Positions 23,552 through 36,200 of a stretch of 64,000 nucleotides of DNA are shown here, piece by piece. The translations under genes were made by a program, and so were the position numbers. Positions within the stretch are counted from its first letter, which is position 1; every line of letters begins with the position of its first letter. The notes under the pieces were generated by a model, which saw only the letters and a list, made by a program, of their open reading frames with translations, searched no databases and was not told where the DNA came from. Source of the DNA: Flectonema sp. DT1601 (Eukaryota > Euglenozoa > Diplonemea > Diplonemida > Diplonemidae); the NCBI GenBank assembly GCA_964019425.1, contig OZ025780.1, forward strand, positions 1,630,001-1,694,000, written 5' to 3'.

Positions 23552-24283
23552 GCCTGCTGCGAGAACCCTCAGTCTTTACAAACTCGTTCTTTCAATAAAA
23601 AAGAGGTGATTTTGGATATCTCATATCCACGCACCTTTTTTCTTTTTGTTGTTGTTCTTGTATCTTGTGATTATCTATTTTATTTTTGTTCTTTGTCGTT
23701 AGTTAGTATTTTTATTTTTTTTTGATTACTAACATTCTCTGATTTAGTTTTAAAAACCAAAAGACGTATCTTTTTAATTATCACCCGGCAAATGGTCTTT
23801 ACAGGACCAATTTTGCGAAAAGGGAAGGGACTTACTTTCCGCGGTGAGCTCGTTGTGTGATTGAAGGCAATCTCTTCTACAGTCGTTAGTATGTGAATGG
23901 TCTTAACAGGGTCAGTTCACTTGAAACTTGTGTGACAGTAGTAGTGCGTTGATTGTCCGTCTGTCCTTCTTCCTTTATTATATTGATAACGTAGAAGTTT
24001 TGCAAGACTCATTACTTTCTATGCATTTACCTCTTCTTTCTTTGGCATGGCGGTGGTCGTCGTTCCATCAGCCAATCGCTTCCTCTCTCACTTTTCCTCT
24101 CGCTTTGCCGCGTTTTCCAAAACTCTAACTCTGTTTGATTGCTTGTGGGCATTTCAAACTCTGCGGCAGTAAAACGAAAAATGCATCTATATTATGGTTT
24201 CGACCTTTGTTTAATTTTCTTATGGCGGAGAGTAGTTGTTATTAATATTATTATTATTATTGTCTTCAGGTATATTAAAGTGA
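23552..24283. other. Intergenic region, BiP to giant gene
   Basis: A small hairpin (stem TGGATAT / ATATCCA, 23613-23629) sits about 60 bases after the BiP stop, close to an AATAAA at 23595-23600 that could serve as a polyadenylation signal. The rest has no visible gene. A pyrimidine tract ends in GTCTTCAG at 24269, 14 bases before the next ATG. Confidence 0.45.
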
Positions 24284-27200
24284 ATGAGCGTGCGAGAGAA
24301 GGCAGCTCTGTTTGGAGGTAAGCAATCTGAAGAAGATGAGTTAGACTCTCTGTTTCAGCAAGTGAGGGGTAAGAAGCCAGCCACACCAGCCACACCAACA
24401 ACAACAACAACAGCAACAACAGCAACGGCAAAGTCAGCTGCTAGCAGCTCGTCACCGTCGACAGCAACGTCGAAAGCTGATGACTTGCTGTCTGCGTTAA
24501 TGGCTGAAGAAGAAGCGAAGCTGAAGAAACAAAAAGCTACAGAGTCTCAAGCAACAAGTAGTACGCCAGAACGGAGTGCGAAATCGAACGCCGCTGTGTC
24601 ACCTGCTGAAGCGAAGGCAGCCATTGCTGCGATCTCAAAACCGAGCGGACTATCAGCGAGGGTCGCGGCATTTGAGCATGTTGCCGCAGAGAAGATTCCT
24701 GTTCCTCGTCGTTCTCCAAGAACTTCTTTCGCAGGTTCGGCACCCCCTCCTGTTGACACCACTCGAAGAGCATCAAACTTGTCTTCAAAATCTTCAACAC
24801 CACAACATATGGATCCAAGTAGAAGATCTCCTCGTACTTCTCCAATTCCTTCTCGAAGTCCCGCACGGACAGAAGTTTGGAAACGCGAAGCACCAATACT
24901 TGTAGAGCAAAGGAGAGCTAGTGCTGTGTCTGGTTCTTCGAGTGGCCATTCTTCTCCATCACCAACTCCGTCACCTGTTCATAAGGTTGCTCCGATAGCA
25001 GCTGCGGTGCCGCAACCGACTGCTGCTAAGACCGCCACTGCCGCCTCTCCACCTCAGAATATTGAAGCTCATGCTACGGGAAAACCTGCTATCGCTGTCA
25101 CTGTTGCCCCTGCACCAGCTGTTGTAGAAAAACCGACTGCCCCTCCACCTCAGAAGATTGAAACACCTGTGCCTGCTGTGGTTGAAAAGCCGACTGCCAC
25201 TGCACCCCAGAAGATCGAAGCTCCTGTAGCAGCTGTGTTAGAAAAAGCGACTGCTGCCGCTGCTGTCCCTCCTCAGAAGATTGAAACTCCTGCACCAGTT
25301 GCAGCTGAGAAACCGACTGCTACTGCACCGACTCTCCATCCGGTGGTGCAATCTAAAGCACAGGTACCTGAGTCATCTGCGAGTGTAAAACCAGATGTAA
25401 GGCCAACTTCCCAACCACCCAGACCAGTGAATCCTTCCTCAGTTACAGCAGCCCCTGCGATAAGCGGGAGCATCAAAAGAATGCCTCCATCACTAACACC
25501 ACCTAGTGATGATATTGAGCCGCCTGCTGTTATTAAACAAATCGAAAGGTCTGTAGTTGTGAAGTCTGTAGAGCCAGTTACCAAATCAGTGGAGCAGGTA
25601 GTTGAAAAGCCACCACCTGCTGTAGAGAGCTCTCCAGCATCATCTCTCGTAGAGTCCCAGTCGAGTCCTGAACAGAGTGTTCAGTCAGCTACATCAGTTT
25701 CTCCTGTTGCGGCAGGTCGGCTTACACCACCACCTAGACAACCGAAACGAACAAAACTTGAAATCCTCACTGGCTCTTGGCGTGATCCTAATCAAAAGAT
25801 GTGGGTCGTCGATCCTTCAAAACCAGCTGCTGTAGTCCACAGAAAAGATGGAACAGCAAAGTTGTATCCCCTGAAGATAAGTAAAACAGGAGGAGTAAAA
25901 TTACAATCAGCAACACTAGTTCAGGTTGATGCTAAACAAGCATTGTGGGATGATGGTGATGCCTGGGTTAGAACTTCACAGCAGGGAGACTCAGCTGGAC
26001 AACAGAAACCATCTGTTGTTGAAGTTCATCAACATCGTTCAAAAGCAGATAATCTCCCTGAAGCAGAGTTACCACCTCCTCCATCACCAAAACCTGACAG
26101 CTCTGGTTCATTAGGCATCCTGAGATCACTCGCAGTTCTTGATTTGTGCTGTGAATCACTTCTTCCTGTAAATGACAGTTCTGGTACTGGTATTACTGGA
26201 AAAACAACTTTTTCAATCACTTTAAAATCTCAAGACGAGTCCCTTGGCATAGATTACCAAGACGAAAACGGTACGATCCTTATTGAACATGTTTCATCAG
26301 GGGGAGCCTTTGCCAGAGCTGGCATTCCCGCAGGTATCGTGTTGCTGTCAGTTGCGGGGATTGGAACCAACTCCAGAAAGACTTTATCAACGGCAATGAA
26401 AAAAGTAGAATCGGTAGCGAAGGGTCAGAAAATAAAAATTGTGGTTGGGCCGAACAAGAAACGATCGGAAATAGAAGTTCTATCCCGATGGAATTCTGGT
26501 CAACCGACAATGACTAAGGTAGCGTCAACCATGCAGACGATGTCTCAGCTACTTCGATCATCGAATGAAAATTGCAGTGAAAAATTAGCACAGGCACTCG
26601 ATGCTGGATATAGAATTGCTGCTGCAGTTCCAACAACCCAGTCACCAACAGGTAGTGGAACACATCCTATCTGTGTTGTCTGTGGTCAGCCTGCTATGAG
26701 TGGAGAGGAACGCAAAAGCGGATGGAAATGCAAATCCTGTATCGGAACATCTCATTCGGATCAAAAGATGAGAGGAACGATAATCGTTCCGGAGTTTAAA
26801 CAACAGTTTGCTAGTTTCATCTCTACCGTAACAAACCAAATTAGAATGATGAACGTAAAGGACATCAGCATCCTACCTGTTGGTTGGTCAAGAAAGCAAC
26901 CCTGCGGTGATCAACTTGATGATGGTGGTCACACAGTTATTATGGTCATTCATAAACCAACTGTTCAAACATTCACAGTTGGAATTGTTACTACCTCAGA
27001 AGGTAAGGAATATCATCCCCCAACTCCTCAATCAAAGCCTCCGTCGGTTGGTTGTGAAACCCTTCGTCGACTACCTCTCATCTTTAATGATGTCCCGACA
27101 CACTTGTTGTCTAATTCATTGTTTTGGTATTTAATGTGGAGGCCATACTTATACCCAGCACCTGGTAATGGACCTTCTTATTTATATGAAGTGCTACTGC

Positions 27201-30200
27201 CATACTTAAATAGAACCCCACCACGTAGTTCAGTTTTCGCTGATGCACCAGGATCATGGTGGCAACGACTACCGCCTGGTGGTGACAAGACTAGTGCAGT
27301 TGCTTGTGTTATGGCGATTCGTTTTGGTTTGGTATGTCTTGGTGTACCGGAAGACGAAGCAGAATGGATTGCTGATGTTCGTTTACGTGCTAGTCTTGTT
27401 AGTGGTGTGACTAGAGCTGTTGAACAGGGAGCTGTTCTATCTCATGGTGATAAAATTGTTTTAAATGAAGCAATCAAAACAACTGCAAGCCTGGCCTGTG
27501 TCATCCACAGCAGCCCTGATCATCACAGAAACCTTCGTAAGATTCTTGAACAAGGCACAGCAGCAGTTGAGAATTCAGGAGAACAGATCCTCTCAGCTTC
27601 ATCAATACTTCCACCAGTTGTATCAACTGACGTGAAAGGATCATTCGCATTTCCATTATGGGGATCTTTACTAAGACGTGGTGAGGTGGAATACTTAGCG
27701 GGTGATAAAACTGCTCCTCGAATCTTACTACCAGTTCCCTTGGCTGAGTTACCTGAGATTGTTAATTCTCATCAGGAGGCGATTATCGTTTTAAAAAAAG
27801 CAGTTGAGACTCTCACGTTATTAGCAAACCAACATTCATTGCGTAATTCAGTTCCTCTTCGATTCGCGTTTGTTACTCATTTAGTGTGTAGGGTTCTTCC
27901 TATGCCTCTTCATAATAGGCATCCATCAGTTCTTGATTGTTTTTGGAGAAAAACTCCTATGAGATGGGCAGATCAACAAGCGCTTCTCAGACTGTTAGGG
28001 CAGTTAGCAAGGCATTTCACTGCCGTGTCTTGTACCGTTCGTACTGATAGAGAGAGTGATGGTGCAAGAATAATAACGTCAGCTGGGATAATGGCTCTTA
28101 CAGATATGATATGTAGAATAAGTGCTCATGATGATCCAGGATTGTTTTCATTACATTATTCAGGAAAGGCTCGTGGTCCTGTTTATCCTTTTGGTATTGA
28201 TATGTCTGAACTTGCAACCCAAACAGATTCTTTATTGATGTGCATTCCTGAATTAGTAGGACTCAGAACTCAAGTTCTCGACTACTTCAATCAACAACGA
28301 CTAGAGTTACCCGATGATCATATTCTATTCTCATTTGAGAACGGACCAGAACTTGGAACTGGTGATGAACAATTAATAATTCAATTAGCTGTCTCACTTG
28401 GAGTTGATAATTATGGTGGAGCACATGCTGCTCGACTTCTAACTGGTGAACGATCTGAATTAATAGAGGGATGTGAGGAATTCATTATCCTCCGAGACAC
28501 TGCTTTCCTACTGAGATTACTACTAGCTCCAAACGTCGAAGATTTACCTGAATCTGGTAAGGGTTGGAGTGCTACTGACGCCTGTCTGTCTTGGGAAGTT
28601 TCCGAAGAACTAAAACTCAACGTTCTCGGTTTTGATAAAAATCTAAACAGCACTTGCTTAAGACCAAAGAAGAAAGTTGAATCACAGTCAGTTGTTACAA
28701 AATTTGTAAAAAGAATCGGAAATGTGTTTTCTAAAACAAAAACACCCAGAAACCTGTCTCATGCTGATCCTAGTATTCTAGCTGGTGAGAAAGTCGAAAC
28801 TGAAGATGACGTTTTATTTATTACAAAACTACCAGACTTTGACAACGCTCTAAAACCAGCAGAGTCAGAATTACTATTGTCGGTCTTAACAGCACCGTTT
28901 TTAAGAATTCCACTGGTGTTGGGATTCTTTGCTGAAAGAGAGCGTCTTCATTGCTTAACAGAACCGACTGTTCAGGCAGTTGTTGACGCCGCATTGTTCG
29001 AACCGAGTACTTTTCAATACGCACTTGAGCAGTGCCCACCTGAAACAATCCCTGCTGAGACTAGAGATCACCTTAGTACTTCAACTGGGTTGTTATTTAT
29101 GGAACTTCAGACATCTCCTGATGCAACCCTTCGAGCAATTGACGTCCTCCTAGAGTACGCTTTAGAAAAAGACAGCGGCAGATACGACAGCGTCAATGCA
29201 CAACTAATGCTCTACATAGTAAGATTAACCGTGCGTGTTGAGGGTTACATTCAATATATTTGTAGACACGCAGAGTCTCATGCAGGTATTAAAACCCACA
29301 CTGGTTCAGTACTCAAAAGTGGTGTAAGAGGACTGATTACAGATGTCTCAACGAGAACCTACACGCAATTGGTTAACGCTGCGAAACATTTACGAGAGAG
29401 CTTGTCTGGTCCTGTTTTCAGGTTCTTGTCAAGATGGGTAAAACGAGCATTGAAGAATCACAATACATCTGCAGCATGTCAAACGTATGCTCACATCGCA
29501 CTCGTATTTCGTAATATAAGTCCGAATGATTATGATTTCTGTTCTATAAGTAGTATCTTGGCAAGTCAGGTTTTTCTAAATAATTTCCATCGTTGGGGTA
29601 CTACTGGACTCGGCGTCACTGACATGGAATTAAGTGACACGTTTGAACTCCACAGAAGACCAATATGGCAATATCTAAAAGAACATGATCAAGGTCACAT
29701 CCCAGAAGCTGTAGTGAGAGTAGCTACACTCACAGGTGATATCTTTAAAGCGAATTCTGATGTTGCTGTGCAGCCAATTAGAAATTGGGTTCAACCAGCT
29801 AATCTAAGAGGAGCTTTAGTTCCTGAAACTCATGCAGTCACAGATGAGTGGATGGAACCACGTGATGGAGAGACTTATATCCCTTGGTTACTTAGGGTAA
29901 CAGAAGGACCTGATACGCTGTTGTTGAATTTTAATTTTGGAGAATTTTCTTTGAAGAGACACGAGTTGAAATTGATTCCTTTGGAAGTTTTGAAATTTCC
30001 CGACTTCGAAACAATATTTGGAAACGAAGGTGATATCCACTGCGCTGACATCAGCGTGACTTCAAGAAGACACTGGATGCGGTTGGTCGGAAGACGACAT
30101 GACATAATGCACTGGGACCCAGACGATAGAAGAGATATATCAATACCTTCTGGTATGCGTCGATACATTCCTTCAAATACTACAATGTTTGTTGATGGTC

Positions 30201-33200
30201 TCTCTTCTTCAGAGCAGTGGATAGGTTCAATATTTGAACCAGTTAGGTCAGCTAACGGTGCTCTCAGTGCTATCGATTGGTTCTTAACGGGTGAGAATCA
30301 ATCAAATCATGCTTATGGTAGACTTTGTGGTATTTTAAAATGGGATGATGAGCCTTCAGAAACAAAGTCACCCTCCGTTTACAAAGAAGCGATCGTATGG
30401 AGGAGTACCTCAACTGTTCATATTTATGATGTTATTGAGAATGGAAGAAGGTTTTACAGATCACAAGTATACACATCTAACGCATGTTGGGCATACCACT
30501 CTCCTCATTTTGGTGAAGGAGAGTTAGATGCTGTGGTACCACAGCGAATGCAAGACATTGGTCCTAGTAAACAATTAGTTGCAGGAACCTCATCTCATGT
30601 TCAATTTTCTCAAGCCTCGATTACAATATCACGAACGATATCGCGAACTGAAGGTACTCAAACATACATACCTAGAAGATGTTTGAAGGGATTATTACCG
30701 GATGTGATCTTAGTAAAGTATAACTTTTGGCAATCACATTCCGACTCTTCATTGACTGGTTACGAGGCGGATAAGTCAGTTGAAATTCATTCAAAGATAA
30801 TGATTCAGCTTTATCCGAATAAGTCAAACGACGCCTATGCGAGAATAACAAAAGTAATTCAAATGAAGACAGAGGGAAGTGGGTATGTTGATGATCCAGA
30901 AAAGCAACCAATGCAACTTGTGAATATTCTAGATGGACGAGTGTCATCACTCGCAACATGTCTTGCACGTCTTGATAACGCATCCCATGTTTTAGTTTGG
31001 GCAGATCCAAGTGGTGCATTGCAATCAGTTGAGCTACCAAGACTTGATTTATCCTTCACTGCGAACTCTAAAGGATTACTATGTGATCAACACAGTGGTA
31101 TGTACTTATCCACTACAGAGTTGGATGATTCTGCAAAGCAACTAGTTCGTCAACTTGGTGGTGGGTGTATCGTTCTTGAGAATAAAATCGGAGAATACTT
31201 CGCTCTGACATCAGCATTTGAACCGATTCATGCAAACCTTAATGGATCGAGTAGAGGAAGTAAAGTAGTAGCTGTTCGGAATATCTCTGGTGAGGTTCCT
31301 GCAGGTACAGAAGGAGTTGTCAAAACTTGTGGTAAACAAATAGCATCAAGTCTTGTTGAATTTGAAAATGGAATAACATGCGATGCTGTTCATGATTCGG
31401 ACACGGTTGTCTCGAGTAGAAGATTTCAGATTCCGGATCCTCCGGAATTGCCATCCCCTACAAAGTGTGCAGGTTCTATAACACAACCGATCCTGTTTAA
31501 TAGCGATCCGTATTGCTCTGGGTTAGCTCCACGTCAACTTGGATGGTGTCATCATGAAGTTCCAACAACTGTTAGTGAAACACCAAGTTGGCTTACTATG
31601 ATCTCATCTGAAACATTTTCAAGACGTGGTGAACCAGCCTGGAATGACGGAATAGCAGATGGTGCCAGACATCACGTCTACCCACTTCATTTATCAAAAG
31701 CGTTTATATTCACTCCTACTCAAGGCAGTGCATTACACTTAGCACTTTGTTTAGTGTTGACTCGACAATTTGAGAAATTAGCAACCCTAACATACTGTCT
31801 ATCAGAAGCAACAACAAGTGAAGATCGACAGATGTGGGGAAGGATTATACTTGCGTTACAGCAAGATACTCATGCTGATGCGATTGCGTGTAGATTGAGA
31901 CTGTCGTTAGTGTTCGCACCGTTTGGAGTTGTTATGCAGCCGCCATGGGATATTAGAAAGGAAGTCATTCGATACATTCAGCGACGTCACGACATTAGTA
32001 GTTCATGCGCCTTAAGTATCGCTGATGAGAATATTCTGTTGAGGAACTGCGCAAGTACAAAAACCTTTGCAAACATGAGACTGATCGTTAACAGAACTCA
32101 GTTCTTATCTGGAAATGGAGGAAAACCATTTGAATATGACGGCTCATGGGATATCAAAAGTATTAAGAAACACAGCTACGATTGGACATCAAACGACGCA
32201 GCTGTTTCAACATTCAAGGGAGCATCCGAATGGGAAGCACCAAATTCTGGATACATCCGACCTCACACTAATTGGTTACAAGGGGCTGACGCTATTCACT
32301 ACATCGATACTCATTTGAATCCAGGAGAGACAAAGCATTCAATTCATTTTATGTTTATGTATGAAATCTTAACTGAAACACTCAAACTAAGCATTGCAGA
32401 TAATGATGATCAAAGGGCTAGTGCAGCTATGCTTGCGAGACACGGGAAATTTTCAACAAAGACGAGTGTGTTGCCTTCAATTATTAGGATTATTGATTTG
32501 AATAATGGTTTTATACAATTACTTCCGAAGTTTGTGGTTGAAGATCATCCACCCGCAGGAAAAAAAGAAAAGAAAAGCAGCGCAGCGATCGCTCAAAAAG
32601 TCTTATCCGACATACTTGCAAAACTACACGAAAATTCATCAAAACTTCTGCTATCACCTCCGGTGATTTGTGGTGTCTATGAGCCAATAGCTGGAAAATG
32701 CAAACTGAGCCCCGACGATCCACGATGGATGACAGTACCTTTCACAGAAGACGTAGACTGCACTACTCGTTACATTGGATACGCTCCTCCAAAGGGTACT
32801 TCATTCGGAGCACCTCTTGGTGATATCAGAGATGCTCACGTGTTGTTTAACTCAGTAGCAAGTGGAACTAGACCTGAAAATCTAAAAGAACTCCGAACAG
32901 CAATCGCTCTCTTAAAAACAGATAAGGTTGCTGATCGTTTTAAGAAAAGATTGATTACCGATGCGAAGCTTTACGAAGATTGTCTCAGCTCTAAAAAGGA
33001 ACCCGACCTGTCTCCATCATGTAACCTATCTCAGTTACGAGATCAGTTAGAAACTCGTAAGAGTACTGATGTTGTTGCACAGAAGTATGTTGAAACTCAA
33101 GCGACAAAAAAAGCAAATCCAAGTTGTACATGGTTAGCTCGTCGTGGGTCAAAAGTTGCTTCTCTTGATATGGTTCACTTAGTGAGGTCATTTCTTAGTA

Positions 33201-36200
33201 TAAATGGTGATCTGGTCTGTAAGAGACTAAACCCTGCTTTTGATCCTCAAATCTGGCTTGATGTGTCTAAATGGTTATACTTAAGTGTGAGAGTAGCTCA
33301 GACAACCAGATGTATTGATGCTCTTGACTCGTATGAAGCTCATCTTAAAAAAAATCCATCCGACACTTTGGGAATAAATTTAAAGAGAAAAGAACTTGCA
33401 AAACACATTGCATCTGAGAGATACTATTCATCTGAGGCACCAGAAAAGCAAATGAGTTCTTTTGATCCGAGGCTGTTGGTGTTTGAGTTTTTATTTGGAA
33501 TAGTTTTGAGAGAAGGTCAGATTTCACTGCTGTCAAAATTCATGACATCAGTCAATAAGAATGCGTCAATGTGTCACCAAATGCTTATGGGACAAGGTAA
33601 GACAACCGTCATTGTCCCACTCTTAGCACTTATGCTAACCAACGGAAATAGATTGGTAACTGCTTGTATGCCAAGGAGTTTGGTTGACTTTTCTCGTGCA
33701 GTTTTGAGAGAGAAATTCAACAATCCGGTACTACCAAAACCAGTCATGACATTTGAGTTTAATAGAATTACTGAACCAACACAGTCAATGCTTTTAAAGT
33801 TAGAAGGAGCTGTAAGACAACGTGCTGTAGTAGTAGCCCATCCCAGCGCTTTAAAATCTGTCTTATTAAAACTTGTTGAGCTGATGGAAAAGTTAGATGC
33901 TGACAGGCTAGTCGCTGAAGCTGAAAAACAAGAAAAACAGGGTCTTGGTACTCTCGCAAAGTTTAAGAACGTTCTTGGATTTGGAGGTCACACTTCACAC
34001 ACACTTAGAAAAAATGAAATAGTTCACATCAGAGAACAAATAGAAAGCTGTAAGAAAGTCCATTTAATATTCAAAGCAGGAGTAATGCTTATGGACGAAG
34101 TCGATTTACTTTTACATCCTTTGAAATCTGAATTAAATTGGCCACTTGGAGAGAAGGTACCCCTGGACATGACTGTCGCTAATCAAGACGACATTCCAAG
34201 TGATTATAAGGAAGAAAATGGTTTGAGATATCAACTTCCTTGGCAGTTAATTGACGTCATTCATCATACAGAAGGAGAAGAACTAACTGCGTTTAGTAAT
34301 AATAAAGACGCATTGCAGGTGGCAGCGGATGTTAAAATTGTTTTAAAGAAGGGAATTGATTGTAAAGCTGTTCAAACTGTTCCTCATGTTGCGTTACTAT
34401 CAAGAGAGTTTTATGATTCTGAAATTGTACCTCTGATGTGCAGGTGGTGTTTGATATGGCTCAGAGCAAAGAGATCGTCTCCGGATTTGAGAAATGAGGA
34501 AATCTTGTTGTTTTTATCAGCTCCGAAATCACCTCCAGCGGCATTGTCTGAAAGGATATTGCGAACTGGGAAAGATCGAGATCTGAAATTGTTGAATTTA
34601 ACTGCTGAGTGGATTCATGTTTATCTTCCTCACATATTGAAAAGAGTTCACAGAGTTGCTTATGGGGCTTTAAGACAATCTGAACTCGATAGAGCCATTA
34701 GAATTGATCCAAGAACACCAAAGAGCAGAAGACTATTAGCTGTTCCATTCGTTGGTAAGGACACCCCTAGTGCTAGCTCAGAGTTCCAAAACCCAGACAT
34801 AGTAATTGGATTTACATCATTATCGTATAGGTTTGATGGTCTTCGTCAGGACGATTTCAAACACATGCTTCAAATGTTAAAAGATCAACTATTCGACGAG
34901 AGTGGCATCCCATACAGACAACGAACTGCAGTAAAACTATACGTTGACTGGATTCGACTAGCAAGATGCAGAGTCAGAGGATTTTCATGGAATGGAACGT
35001 ACCTCTGTGGTAAAAAGGATACGATTCCTACACCTGACTATCCAGAATTAAAAACACCAGCTCAGTCACCAGATGATATCGACTTAACTGAATTAGATGA
35101 ATCGGATCTTCGTAAGAATGTTTGGCCTCTTGAAGTTCTCGACATTAGAGATGTTGATCAAGTTGAATTCTTATATAAAATACTACACAAATCTTTGTAT
35201 TGTATGAAATACTATTTAGATATTCACGTTTTCCCAACAACACTAAAGAAATCACCTCATCAACTAGCCGCCTCAGGACAAGAATTAGCAGGTGAACCAC
35301 TTTCAATAGTCCGACTTGGGTTCAGCGGAACTCCAAATGATTTACTTCCAAAAGACATGGGAAGATGTCAATTTGCTGATGGAGATGATGGACAAATCTT
35401 GGCAACAGTACTAAAGACAGACGTAATATCAACGCTTGTTTTAGAAGAGCAGTGGTCACCTCTCAGCATACTTCGACTGGTTGCAACATCCGGTAAATAC
35501 ACAGCACTTATTGACTGTGGTGCATTAGTCACAGGATATACAAACTTTGAAACAGCACAGACGTTACTTGAGCTTGGTCTACAGAATATGAAAGGAGTTG
35601 TTTATCTCTCATCTGATGATGAACGAATGGTTCTGTTAAGAGATGGATTACGTAGTATGCCTTTAGAACAATGTGGTCTTGCATGGCATGAACGATTTAC
35701 TTTTTATGATCACATTCACACTACTGGAATGGATATCAAACAACCTCTAAGTTGTACAGCCGCACTCACTATTGGTAAGGATATGGTATTTAGAGACTAT
35801 GCTCAAGGGGCGTATCGAATGAGAGGTATCGGAGCTGGTCAAAGAATTGAGTTGGTGATTCCTCCTCAGGTTGATAGTCTGATGAAGACTCGAATTAATT
35901 CATGTTCACTCACATCAGTATCGAGAAGGCAATCGACACCTATCATGGATGTCGTGATTTGGTTAATCATTACAGCACTTGAAGCGGAGAAACATCAGTT
36001 TCAACTTTTATGTCAACAGAATCTCGGAACCACTTGGAGATACGTCGCACTTCAAACTTTATGTAAGTCGGAGGGAAGTTCTTCAGATGCTGCTGATAGT
36101 TTACGTATTCTTAGAGATCCTGTTGCCTTTACTGTTCGGAATACGTTACCAGAAGATAGAAAGATGACTGTGATTGATGATTTGAGAAGTCTTCAAAATA